From positions 1 through 12,856 of the forward strand of contig CAZLAP010000005.1 in the NCBI GenBank assembly GCA_964557715.1: DNA of 12,856 bases, in the 5' to 3' direction. The position numbers and the translations under genes were made by a program. Below are positions 1 to 6,945 of the stretch, piece after piece. Origin of the DNA: CAZLAP01 sp964557715 (GTDB lineage Bacteria > Patescibacteriota > Minisyncoccia > Minisyncoccales > RBG-13-42-11). Positions within the stretch are counted from its first letter, which is position 1. Every line of letters starts with the position of its first letter. The notes below the pieces were generated by a model, which saw only the letters and a list, made by a program, of their open reading frames with translations, was not told where the DNA came from and searched no databases.

Positions 1-1
1 A

Positions 2-964
2 GAAAAAACTAAGGATTTAAAGAGTTTAAACGAGGTTTTTAGCAAGTATCTCGGTAAGAAAGGAGAGCTTGTTTTGATTTTGCGTTCCTTAAAAAAATTG
101 CCCAAAGCTAAGAAAGCAAAAATCGGCAAAGAGGCTAATGAGATTAAGAATTTCATTAAACAAAAGATAAAAGAGAAAACGGAAAAAGCGCGCCTTATTG
201 GCGCAAAAGAAGATGAATGGTTGGATGTTACCATTCCCGGAAAAAAACCTTTTTTGGGTCATTTGCATCCTTTGACAATTGCCAGAAGAAAAGTTGAAGA
301 AATTTTTCAAACAATGGGATTTGAAATTGTTGAAGGCCCTGAAGCGGAAAGCGAGTGGTATAATTTTGACGCCTTAAACATTCCGAAAGACCATCCAGCC
401 AGAGACGCCTGGGACACTTTTTATCTTAAGAACGGGTTGTTATTGAGAACTCATACTAGTCCGGTTCAGGTTCGTTATATGGAGAAAAATAATCCGCCTT
501 TAAAGATTATTGCGCCGGGAGCCGTTTTTCGGCATGAGGCTACTGATTCTTCCCACGAATTCCAGCTTTTTCAGATTGAAGGATTAATGGTTGACAAAAA
601 AATTTCAGTAGCGAATTTAAAAGCTGTCATCGGCGAGTTTTTTCGCAGGTTTTTTGAGAAAGACGTTAAGTTCAGATTAAAGCCGGATTATTTTCCTTTT
701 ACCGAACCCTCTTTTGATATTGGCATTGGCTGTCTGGTTTGCGATGGAAAAGGATGCGCGGCTTGCAAAAAAACAGGCTGGATGGAAGTTGCCGGAGCAG
801 GCATGGTTCATCCTAATGTTTTTAAAAATTCAGGTTTGTCTTCCGAGAAATGGCAGGGATGGGCTTTTGGTTTCGGATTGGAAAGACTGGCCATGCTGAA
901 GTATAAAATAAACGACATCAGGTTATTTCGTTCAGGAGATATAAGGTTTTTACGGCAATTTTAA
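2..964 (+). CDS. pheS: Phenylalanyl-tRNA synthetase alpha subunit, 5'-partial
   Basis: This is the catalytic subunit of cytosolic phenylalanyl-tRNA synthetase, which pairs with PheT to charge tRNA-Phe. The reading frame is open from base 2, and the upstream residues (KYLGKKGEL) match the PheS N-terminal region, so the gene enters from outside the window. The TTG at 74 is not the start; roughly the first 20 residues are missing. Class II synthetase motifs are visible: motif 1 around HPLTIARRKVEEIF, motif 2 with FRHEATDSSHEFQLFQIEG, and motif 3 with GWAFGFGLERLAMLKY near the C-terminus. An insert between motifs 2 and 3 carries four cysteines (C-X2-C-X4-C-X2-C, bases 731-766) followed by the usual GWMEVAGAGMVHP segment, so it could bind a metal. 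The stop lies one base before pheT, implying co-transcription and 1:1 expression. Identity is certain; zinc binding is inferred. Confidence 0.97.
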   Translation, partial: EKTKDLKSLNEVFSKYLGKKGELVLILRSLKKLPKAKKAKIGKEANEIKNFIKQKIKEKTEKARLIGAKEDEWLDVTIPGKKPFLGHLHPLTIARRKVEEIFQTMGFEIVEGPEAESEWYNFDALNIPKDHPARDAWDTFYLKNGLLLRTHTSPVQVRYMEKNNPPLKIIAPGAVFRHEATDSSHEFQLFQIEGLMVDKKISVANLKAVIGEFFRRFFEKDVKFRLKPDYFPFTEPSFDIGIGCLVCDGKGCAACKKTGWMEVAGAGMVHPNVFKNSGLSSEKWQGWAFGFGLERLAMLKYKINDIRLFRSGDIRFLRQF

Positions 965-965
965 T

Positions 966-2987
966 ATGAAATTCAGTTACAATTGGCTGCAATCTTTTTT
1001 TAACGGAAAACTGCCCAAGCCGGAGAAATTGGCCGAGCTTTTGACAATGCGCTTTGCCGAGGTGGAAGAAGTTAAGAAAAGAGGCCAGGATTATATATTA
1101 GATATTGACGTCAGGCCGAACAGGGCTGCCGATTGTTTTTCCCATATCGGAATAGTTCGTGAAATTGCCGCTATGCTGAATATTAAATGCGAAATGCCGG
1201 AAAATAAATTAGCGGAAGATAAAAATGCAAAAACAAGAGATTTTATTACCGTTGAAATTAAAAATAGGAATGTTTGCCCAAGATATACTGCCAGAGTGAT
1301 TTGCGGAATTGAGGTTTTTTCTTCGCCCAAATGGCTGAAAGACAGGCTGACGGCTTGCGGCCTTAGGCCGATAAATAATATAGTTGATATTGCCAATTAT
1401 ATAATGCTGGAGACCGGACAACCCTTGCATGCTTTTGATTTTGACAAGCTGGAGGGAAGAAAGCTTATTGTCAGATTTGCCAAGAAAAGAGAAAAAATAA
1501 TTACCCTGGATGAAGAAAAATACGATTTAGACGAGAATATTCTGGTTATTGCCGATGAAAAAAAACCGGTAGCCATAGCCGGAATTAAAGGCGGGAAAAT
1601 TCCCGAAATCAGCAAATCAACCAAAACTATTGTTTTGGAATCGGCTAATTTTGATTCAAAAACTATTCGTTGCGGCTCAAGAAAAGTTAATTTGAAAACC
1701 GACGCTTCTTTGAGATTTGAGCATGGTCTTGATGTGAATTTGACCGAGTTTGCCATAAATAAAGCAGCTTTTTTAATTCAAAAGACGGGCAAAGGCAGAA
1801 TAGCTCGAGGCTTGCTGGATGTTTATCCTAAAAAAATTGGTCCTAAAACAATAAGCCTGGATTTAGATTACATTGAGCGTCTTCTTGGCGTAAAAATTCC
1901 AGAAAAGAAAGCCAGAGGCATTTTAGAAAAGCTGGGCTTTCAAGCTAAAACCAAAAATCAAAAGACTTTAGTTGTTAAGATTCCCACAAGAAGAATGGAT
2001 ATTTCTTTCCCTGAAGATTTAATTGAGGAGATTGGCAGAATTTACGGTTATGACAAAATTCCTGCTGTTTTTCCGGAATCTTCTCTGTTGCCGCCCAGAA
2101 AAAATTTGAACATATTTTGGGAAAAAACCGCCAAAGATATTTTTAAAGAACTCGGCTTTAGCGAAGTTTATAATTATTCTTTTATTTCAGAAAAAGATAA
2201 AAATATTTTTCAATCGCTCTCTTTTAAAACTTATCCGGTTGAATTGAAGAATCCGCTTAGTTCAGATTTTCAATATTTAAGACCTGTCTTAATTCCCAAC
2301 CTGTTAAAAAACATAGAGAAGAATCAGGAAAATTTTTCCCGGATTAAAATTTTTGAACTGGGAAAAATCTTTTTTTCAAAATCGGAAAAAAGAATGCTGT
2401 CCGGCATAACAGCCGGCAGAGGAAAGGATGAATTTTTCAAATTAAAAGGAGAGATTAACGTTCTTTTTGATAAATTAAGGATAAAACATATTTCTTACAG
2501 CGAATGCAGAACGGAATCTGTTTGCCCGGCTGAAAAATGCGCTGAAATCAAAATTAACGGGCAGAAAATCGGTTTTTTGGGAGAAGTTTCTCAAAAAATT
2601 TTAAATGTTTTCAAAATAAAAGAAAAAGTTGTTTTATTTGACCTTGATTTTGAAAAAATTTGCCATTTTGCTTCCGAAGAATTTGAATACCGCCCGATTT
2701 CCAAATTTCCGCCCGCTGTAAGAGATATCGCAATTTTAGTTCCAATAAAAACAAAAGTTATTCAAGTCTTAAATAAAATTTATGCGACTGGCGAAAAAAC
2801 GGTTCGCGAGATTGAGATTTTTGATGTTTATCGGGGAAAAGAAATTGGTTCTGACAAAAAGAACCTGGCTTTTCATATAATTTATCAGGCAGAAAACAGA
2901 ACGTTAACCGGCAAAGAGATAGACGGAATTCAAAAAAAGATTATTAAAAATTTGGAAAAAGAAACGAAATGGCAAGTAAGAAAATAA
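966..2987 (+). CDS. pheT: Phenylalanyl-tRNA synthetase beta subunit, short form without the EMAP-type OB domain
   Basis: This is the structural and editing subunit of phenylalanyl-tRNA synthetase. It has 673 residues against roughly 800 in typical bacteria. The N-terminal B1 segment (MKFSYNWLQSFF) runs directly from AEVEEV (about residue 35) into DIDVRPNRAADCFSHIGI (47-63), where most bacterial PheT proteins carry a tRNA-binding OB-fold of about 100 residues. The rest of the order is normal: B3/4 editing domain (about 105-285, with NNIVDIANYIMLETGQPLHAFD), B5 domain (about 295-365, with PTRRMDISFPEDLIEEIGR), catalytic-like core (about 375-570), and C-terminal ferredoxin-fold anticodon-binding domain (about 580-673, starting near FPPAVRDIAI). 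The ATG at 966 lies one base after the pheS stop and has no Shine-Dalgarno sequence. Because the flanking motifs are intact and in frame, the missing domain looks like an ancestral absence rather than a sequencing gap. Confidence 0.97.
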   Translation: MKFSYNWLQSFFNGKLPKPEKLAELLTMRFAEVEEVKKRGQDYILDIDVRPNRAADCFSHIGIVREIAAMLNIKCEMPENKLAEDKNAKTRDFITVEIKNRNVCPRYTARVICGIEVFSSPKWLKDRLTACGLRPINNIVDIANYIMLETGQPLHAFDFDKLEGRKLIVRFAKKREKIITLDEEKYDLDENILVIADEKKPVAIAGIKGGKIPEISKSTKTIVLESANFDSKTIRCGSRKVNLKTDASLRFEHGLDVNLTEFAINKAAFLIQKTGKGRIARGLLDVYPKKIGPKTISLDLDYIERLLGVKIPEKKARGILEKLGFQAKTKNQKTLVVKIPTRRMDISFPEDLIEEIGRIYGYDKIPAVFPESSLLPPRKNLNIFWEKTAKDIFKELGFSEVYNYSFISEKDKNIFQSLSFKTYPVELKNPLSSDFQYLRPVLIPNLLKNIEKNQENFSRIKIFELGKIFFSKSEKRMLSGITAGRGKDEFFKLKGEINVLFDKLRIKHISYSECRTESVCPAEKCAEIKINGQKIGFLGEVSQKILNVFKIKEKVVLFDLDFEKICHFASEEFEYRPISKFPPAVRDIAILVPIKTKVIQVLNKIYATGEKTVREIEIFDVYRGKEIGSDKKNLAFHIIYQAENRTLTGKEIDGIQKKIIKNLEKETKWQVRK

Positions 2988-2996
2988 TTGAAGATT

Positions 2997-4931
2997 ATGC
3001 CTAAATTCAAAAAAATAAAAAAAGAATCTGATTACGGCGCAAAAGACATTTATGTTCTTGAGGGGCTTGATCCTGTAAGACGCAGGCCGGGAATGTATAT
3101 CGGCTCAACGGGAATAGAAGGCATTCACCATTTGATTTGGGAAGTTGTTGACAACGGGATTGATGAATGCCTTGCAGGTTTTGCCAATGAAATAAAAATT
3201 TCGCTTTTACCCGACAATAAAGTGAAATGCGAAGATAATGGACGGGGCATTCCTGTGGAAATTCATCCTCAAACCAAAAAATCAGCTTTGGAAACCGTAA
3301 TGACTACGCTTCATGCCGGAGCTAAATTCGGCGGCAAGTCTTATCAGGTAGCCGGCGGTCTTCACGGGGTTGGAGTTTCGGTGGTTTGCGCGCTTTCCAA
3401 ATGGATGAAAGCTGAAGTTTGCCGCAAAGGAGTCAAGTATTCACAAGAATATGCCAAAGGAAAGCCTTTAAGCAAAGTAAAAAAGGGTGAAAAATGCAGG
3501 CAAACCGGCACTTCGGTTTGTTTTGAACCTGATTCTGAAATTTTCAGCGAAATTAAATTTGATTTAAAGAAAATTTTAAATCATCTTCGCCAACAGGCTT
3601 ATTTGACGAAAAAAATAAAAATTACCGTTGAAGATTTAAGGGAAAAACCGGGGAAATCATATTCTTTTTATTTTGAAGGGGGACTTGCTTCTTATGTTAA
3701 ATATTTAACCAAAGGCATAAGCAAGCGGCACGCCAACATTTATTATGGCTTGGGTGAAAAAAACGGAATTCTAGTTGAAGCGTCTTTTCAATATACCGAA
3801 GAGTATGAATGTTTTGAAGAAAGTTTTGCCAACAACATTTATACTGGAGAAGGCGGAACTCATTTGACCGGGTTTAGAGGGGCTTTGACAAGAACTTTTA
3901 ACGACTACGCCAAGAAAAACAATCTATTAAAAGACGGCGAGAACAATCTTTCAGGAGAAGATGTCAGGGAAGGCTTTACCGGCGCTGTTTCTGTAAAATT
4001 AAGAGAGCCTCAATTTGAGGGTCAGACCAAAGCCAAATTAGGCAATCCTGAAGCAAAAACAGCCGTGGAAGCAATAGTTTTGGAAACTCTGTCAGATTTT
4101 TTGGAAAGAAATCCTCAAGATGCCAAAGCTATTATTGAAAAATGCATTTTATCTTCCAAAGCCAGAAAAGCGGCTAAAGCTGCCAGGGAAACAGTTTTAA
4201 GAAAAGGAGTTTTGGAAGGATTGGCTTTGCCCGGCAAATTGGCAGATTGCATTTCAAGAAAACCGGAGGAATCAGAATTATTTATTGTGGAGGGAGAATC
4301 GGCCGGCGGTTCAAGCCGGCAAGCCCGCGACAGGCGCTTTCAAGCTATTTTGCCTTTGAGCGGCAAAATTCTAAACGTTGAACGCGTCAGGCTTGATAAA
4401 ATTCTGGCTTCAAAAGAGATAAAAGCTTTAATTATTGCTTTAGGCACTGCCATTGCCGATGATTTTGACATCAGAAAAATAAGATATCATCGCATTGTCA
4501 TAACAACAGATGCTGATATTGACGGTTCTCACATCAGAACTCTTCTTCTGACTTTTTTTTACCGTTATTTTAAACCGATAATTGAAGCAGGTTATCTTTA
4601 TATTGCCCAGCCTCCGCTTTATAAAATTCAAGCCGGAAAGAAAATAGAATATACTTACAGCGAAGAAGAAAAAGATAAGATTTTAAACGAACTGAAAAAA
4701 GAAAAAACAATCGGCTTGTCTATTCAAAGATACAAGGGTTTGGGAGAAATGAATCCGGAACAACTATGGGAAACAACCTTGAATCCGGAAAAGAGAATTC
4801 TTTTGCAAGTAAGCATTGAGGATGCTAAGGAGGCAGATAGGATTTTTGACACTTTAATGGGTGACGAGGTTTTGCCTCGCAAGAAATTCATCCAAGCTCA
4901 TGCCAAGAAAGTCAAAAACCTTGACTTATAA
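2997..4931 (+). CDS. gyrB: DNA gyrase subunit B
   Basis: This is the ATPase subunit of DNA gyrase, which with GyrA introduces negative supercoils. I chose the ATG at 2997 (644 residues) over the in-frame TTG at 2988 because ATG is used everywhere else here and the family N-terminus is short. The GHKL ATPase domain shows the EVVDN box (catalytic E49, Mg-binding N53), EDNGRGIP (D80) and the ATP lid GGLHGVG (120-126). The transducer domain has QTKAKLGN with the ATP-contacting lysine. The TOPRIM domain has VEGESAGGS (E432) and the DADIDG metal cluster (505-510). The tail holds QRYKGLGEMNPEQLWETT. The length fits the short GyrB class without the E. coli-type insertion. EGES replaces the commoner EGDS, a mild variant. 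ParE is the main alternative, but the LPLSGKILNVE region and C-terminal NLD ending favour GyrB. It sits 9 bases after pheT, so it probably shares that transcript. Confidence 0.93.
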   Translation: MPKFKKIKKESDYGAKDIYVLEGLDPVRRRPGMYIGSTGIEGIHHLIWEVVDNGIDECLAGFANEIKISLLPDNKVKCEDNGRGIPVEIHPQTKKSALETVMTTLHAGAKFGGKSYQVAGGLHGVGVSVVCALSKWMKAEVCRKGVKYSQEYAKGKPLSKVKKGEKCRQTGTSVCFEPDSEIFSEIKFDLKKILNHLRQQAYLTKKIKITVEDLREKPGKSYSFYFEGGLASYVKYLTKGISKRHANIYYGLGEKNGILVEASFQYTEEYECFEESFANNIYTGEGGTHLTGFRGALTRTFNDYAKKNNLLKDGENNLSGEDVREGFTGAVSVKLREPQFEGQTKAKLGNPEAKTAVEAIVLETLSDFLERNPQDAKAIIEKCILSSKARKAAKAARETVLRKGVLEGLALPGKLADCISRKPEESELFIVEGESAGGSSRQARDRRFQAILPLSGKILNVERVRLDKILASKEIKALIIALGTAIADDFDIRKIRYHRIVITTDADIDGSHIRTLLLTFFYRYFKPIIEAGYLYIAQPPLYKIQAGKKIEYTYSEEEKDKILNELKKEKTIGLSIQRYKGLGEMNPEQLWETTLNPEKRILLQVSIEDAKEADRIFDTLMGDEVLPRKKFIQAHAKKVKNLDL

Positions 4932-4958
4932 TTATTATTATGCTGAAAAATTGACGTG

Positions 4959-4987
4959 TTGACAGATACCAGCATCTCGGCTATTAT
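4959..4987 (+). promoter_or_regulatory. Strong sigma70-type promoter for secE-nusG-rplK
   Basis: A perfect -35 box TTGACA (4959-4964) is followed by a 17-base spacer and TATTAT (4982-4987), five of six matches to the -10 consensus. This is the best promoter in the window. Transcription would start near 4993-4995, giving a leader of about 88 bases before the secE ATG. It sits in the only sizeable gap between the pheS-pheT-gyrB block and the secE block, so it likely makes the latter an independent unit. A partial second TTGAC (4951-4955) lies just upstream. Confidence 0.72.
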
Positions 4988-4995
4988 TGAATTGT

Positions 4996-5013
4996 GGCCG
5001 AAAGGCCTTTTTT
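4996..5013 (+). terminator. GNRA hairpin plus T6: weak terminator of the gyrB transcript or 5' leader hairpin
   Basis: GGCC-GAAA-GGCC (4996-5007) forms a 4-bp all-GC stem capped by a stable GNRA tetraloop and followed by six T residues (5008-5013), the shape of a minimal intrinsic terminator. It lies 64 bases after the gyrB stop, where a terminator is expected. However, it begins within a few bases of the predicted start site of the secE promoter, so in the secE transcript it would be the extreme 5' structure. The stem is short, so termination is likely partial at best. Confidence 0.42.
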
Positions 5014-5082
5014 AAAACCGAGCCGGATAAAAAATGTGCATTTAGTGAAAACAGTGAAAATGAAAAAGGCGTTTAATTTAAT

Positions 5083-5268
5083 ATGTTTAATAAAATCATT
5101 ACTTTTTTAAAAGAGGTCAGAGTGGAGATGAAAAAAGTCAATTGGCCTGATAGAAAAACAACGATAAAATATACCTTGATTATTGTCGGTATTTCCGCTG
5201 TCGTAGCGGCTTATTTGGGCGGCCTTGACCTTTTATTTGCCGCCTTGCTGAGAAAATTCGTATTTTAA
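5083..5268 (+). CDS. secE: Preprotein translocase subunit SecE
   Basis: SecE is the small essential membrane clamp of the SecYEG protein-export channel. At 61 residues this is the minimal bacterial form with one transmembrane segment. The N-terminal amphipathic helix has the family signature (KEVRVEMKKVNWPDRKTT, residues 10-27), including the conserved VNWP. A hydrophobic stretch follows (about 31-56, YTLIIVGISAVVAAYLGGLD and onward), and the C-terminus is short and basic. The order secE-nusG-rplK is the classical bacterial arrangement and supports the call. The ATG at 5083 lies in an AT-rich stretch without a Shine-Dalgarno sequence. The last three codons and stop are duplicated exactly downstream (see the repeat at 5257-5280). 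Transcription is probably driven from the promoter at 4959. Confidence 0.95.
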   Translation: MFNKIITFLKEVRVEMKKVNWPDRKTTIKYTLIIVGISAVVAAYLGGLDLLFAALLRKFVF

Positions 5269-5280
5269 TTCGTATTTTAA
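5257..5280 (+). repeat. Perfect 12-bp tandem duplication across the secE stop codon
   Basis: The 12-mer ttcgtattttaa occurs twice head to tail (5257-5268 and 5269-5280). The first copy encodes the last three SecE residues (FVF) and its TAA stop. The second repeats the same codons and stop in frame, so the protein is unchanged while the spacer to nusG grows by 12 bases. It looks like a recent replication-slippage duplication. Confidence 0.95.
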
Positions 5281-5291
5281 TCTAATTTTAT

Positions 5292-5837
5292 ATGCCAAAA
5301 CAGCAAATTGCCAAAGAAAAAAATTGGTATGTTCTGCACACTTATTCCGGTTATGAAGACGCCGTGGCTAAGGCTTTGAAACAGAGGGTTGAATCTTTAG
5401 GTATGGAAGATAAGATTTTTAACGTTATTGTTCCCAAAGAAAAAAAGATTAAAATTAAAAACAGCAAAAGAAAGACTGTTGAGGAGAAAATTTATCCCGG
5501 CTACGTCTTAGTGGAAATGATTGTTACCGACGATAGCTGGTATGTGGTTAGAAACACTCCCAATGTTACGGGTTTTGTAGGCGCCGGGACGACTCCTGTT
5601 CCGGTTTCAACGGAAGAAATTGAAAGTTTAAAAAAACGAATGGCTGACGAAGAGCCTCAATATAAAGTAGGCGTGAAAACAGGGGATTTGGTAAAAATTA
5701 TTGACGGCCCTTTTAAAGATTTTGACGGAAAGGTTTCCGAAATTGACCAGGAGAGAGGAAAGGTAAAAGTGCTGGTTAATATGTTCGGCAGAGACACTCC
5801 GGTAGAGCTTGACTCTCTTCAGATTAAAAAAATATAA
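5292..5837 (+). CDS. nusG: Transcription termination/antitermination factor NusG
   Basis: NusG binds RNA polymerase, suppresses pausing, and links it to Rho or to the ribosome through S10. The 181-residue length is normal. The NGN domain occupies about residues 10-110, with the signatures NWYVLHTYSGYEDAVAKALK near the start and KIYPGYVLVEM in the middle, followed by NTPNVTGFVG. The C-terminal KOW domain (about 125-181) contains GDLVKIIDGPFKDFDGKV and ends FGRDTPVELDSLQIKK. There is no extra domain. It lies 23 bases after secE and 6 bases before rplK, the standard order, and presumably shares their transcript. The ATG at 5292 follows an AT-only stretch with no Shine-Dalgarno sequence. Confidence 0.97.
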   Translation: MPKQQIAKEKNWYVLHTYSGYEDAVAKALKQRVESLGMEDKIFNVIVPKEKKIKIKNSKRKTVEEKIYPGYVLVEMIVTDDSWYVVRNTPNVTGFVGAGTTPVPVSTEEIESLKKRMADEEPQYKVGVKTGDLVKIIDGPFKDFDGKVSEIDQERGKVKVLVNMFGRDTPVELDSLQIKKI

Positions 5838-5843
5838 TAATTT

Positions 5844-6266
5844 ATGGCAAAAAAAATCAAAGCTATGGTAAAATTGCAGATTCAGGCAGGACAGGCTACT
5901 CCGGCTCCGCCCGTAGGTCCGGCTTTAGCTCAGCATGGCTTGAACATCTCCGAGTTTTGCCAGAAGTTTAACGACGCTACTAAAGACAATCAAGGCTTTA
6001 AAATTCCCGTTGAGATTAAAGTTTACGAAGACAGGACTTATGATTTCGTTTTGAAACAGCCGCCTGTTTCTGAATTGCTGAAAAAAATGGCCGGCATTGA
6101 AAAAGGTTCCGGAGAGCCGAATAAAAAAAAGATAGCTAAAATCACCAGAAGCCAATTGAAAGAAATAGCTCAAAAGAAAATGCCTGATTTTAATACCGAC
6201 AATACGGAAAGCGCAATAAAAATAGTGGAAGGCACTGCCAAGAATATGGGAATTGAGATAATATAA
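5844..6266 (+). CDS. rplK: Large-subunit ribosomal protein L11 (uL11)
   Basis: L11 forms the GTPase-associated region of the 50S subunit with 23S rRNA and the L10-L12 stalk. The 140-residue length and both domains match the family. The N-terminal domain holds VKLQIQAGQATPAPPVGPAL and the LNISEFCQKFND segment; the proline-rich hinge and C-terminal rRNA-binding domain include KQPPVSELLKKMAGI and the closing helix with AIKIVEGTAKNMGI. The gene follows nusG by 6 bases, as usual. In most bacteria rplA (L1) comes next; here an unusual repeat-bearing spacer and dcd follow instead. L11 is commonly co-regulated with L1 through L1 binding to the mRNA, and that arrangement cannot operate in its usual form if rplA lies elsewhere. 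The start lacks a Shine-Dalgarno sequence. Confidence 0.97.
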   Translation: MAKKIKAMVKLQIQAGQATPAPPVGPALAQHGLNISEFCQKFNDATKDNQGFKIPVEIKVYEDRTYDFVLKQPPVSELLKKMAGIEKGSGEPNKKKIAKITRSQLKEIAQKKMPDFNTDNTESAIKIVEGTAKNMGIEII

Positions 6267-6267
6267 A

Positions 6268-6347
6268 GCTGCGCAAAAGCTTGGTTAACGGTCAATGAAG
6301 CTAAAGCTTCATTTCCACCTGCGCTTTCGCTGCGCAAAAGCTTGGTT
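6268..6347 (+). repeat. 19-bp direct repeat pair bracketing two hairpins
   Basis: The 19-mer GCTGCGCAAAAGCTTGGTT occurs exactly at 6268-6286 and 6329-6347, 61 bases apart. Between the copies is a perfect 8-bp hairpin AATGAAGC-TAAA-GCTTCATT (6294-6313). A second hairpin (TGCGC/GCGCA, 6320-6336) overlaps the start of copy 2. The whole element fills nearly all of the rplK-dcd gap, and copy 2 ends one base before the dcd ATG. No T-run follows either hairpin, so this is not an ordinary terminator, and I see no convincing promoter. It may be a small palindromic repeat element or a slippage product, and it could fold over the dcd start region. Confidence 0.85.
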
Positions 6348-6348
6348 T

Positions 6349-6945
6349 ATGATTTTATCGGATAAAGACATAAAAAAATACATAAAAGAAAGAAAAATTG
6401 TAATTGTTCCCGAGCCTGATTTTAGCGAGCAATTGGGTCCCTGCTCTTTGGATTTGCATTTGGGCGATACCTTTAAAACCTTCAAGCCCACTCAATATCC
6501 TTATTTGGACCTAAAAAGAAAAACTGACTTTGATGGAGTAATGGAAGGAGTTACTTTAGAAGAGGGAAGTCCTTTTATCCTTCAGCCTAAAGAGTTTGTT
6601 ATTGCCATAACGAAAGAAAATATTATTTTGCCGGATAACGTAATGGGAAGGTTAGACGGCAGGAGTTCGTTAGGAAGACTGGGATTGGTGGTTCATTCAA
6701 CCGCTGCCAGATTTGATCCGGGCTGGGACGGCAAAGCAGTTATGGAATTGGGCAATATGGGCATTATGCCGATTATTCTTTATGTCGGTATGAGAATTTG
6801 CGCTATGACGTTTGAAACTCTTTCCACTCCGGCAGAGATTCCGTATTTAAAGCAAAAAGACCATAAATATGCGCATCAAAAAGACGCCACTGCCAGCAAA
6901 ATAGACCAAGAGCCTGCGAATAAGGATTTAAATAAAAGTCAATGA
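6349..6945 (+). CDS. dcd: dCTP deaminase
   Basis: Dcd deaminates dCTP to dUTP, the first step of dUMP supply for thymidylate synthesis. The 198-residue protein aligns along its length with E. coli-type Dcd. The core box LDGRSSLGRLGL (102-113) provides the conserved serine and arginine (S106, R110). FDPGWDGKAVMELGN (122-136) carries the catalytic glutamate E133, at the same 27-residue distance from the serine as in E. coli. The C-terminal lid has the usual KYAHQKDATASKID pattern. I place the start at the ATG at 6349; an in-frame ATG at 6295 would add 18 residues read from the hairpin spacer that have no family match. The TGA overlaps the thyX start (ATGA), implying translational coupling. The close match to E. 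coli favours a monofunctional deaminase over a DCD-DUT enzyme, but this is inferred. Confidence 0.93.
   Translation: MILSDKDIKKYIKERKIVIVPEPDFSEQLGPCSLDLHLGDTFKTFKPTQYPYLDLKRKTDFDGVMEGVTLEEGSPFILQPKEFVIAITKENIILPDNVMGRLDGRSSLGRLGLVVHSTAARFDPGWDGKAVMELGNMGIMPIILYVGMRICAMTFETLSTPAEIPYLKQKDHKYAHQKDATASKIDQEPANKDLNKSQ

Noticed and set aside
74..76. TTG as the pheS start
   Set aside because: The frame stays open upstream to base 2 and encodes recognisable PheS residues (KYLGKKG), so the gene simply begins outside the window.
1091..1756. Antisense open frames opposite pheT
   Set aside because: They overlap well-conserved PheT coding sequence and have no family features.
2988..2996. TTG at 2988 as the gyrB start
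   Set aside because: ATG at 2997 is a better codon, loses no family-conserved residues, and matches the ATG use of all other genes here.
4964..4977. AGAT-accagc-ATCT dyad in the secE promoter spacer as an operator
   Set aside because: A 4-bp AT-rich arm is expected by chance and no second copy is present.
4932..5082. A tRNA gene (tRNA-Trp often precedes secE)
   Set aside because: No cloverleaf, no GTTCRA T-arm motif and no acceptor-stem complementarity are visible in this gap.
6268..6347. CRISPR array or integron attC site
   Set aside because: There are only two repeat copies with one spacer, no cas or integrase genes, and no paired attC core motifs in the right order.
6295..6348. ATG at 6295 as an 18-residue N-terminal extension of dcd
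   Set aside because: The extension is read from the hairpin and repeat sequence, has no resemblance to Dcd N-termini, and the ATG at 6349 gives the standard start.
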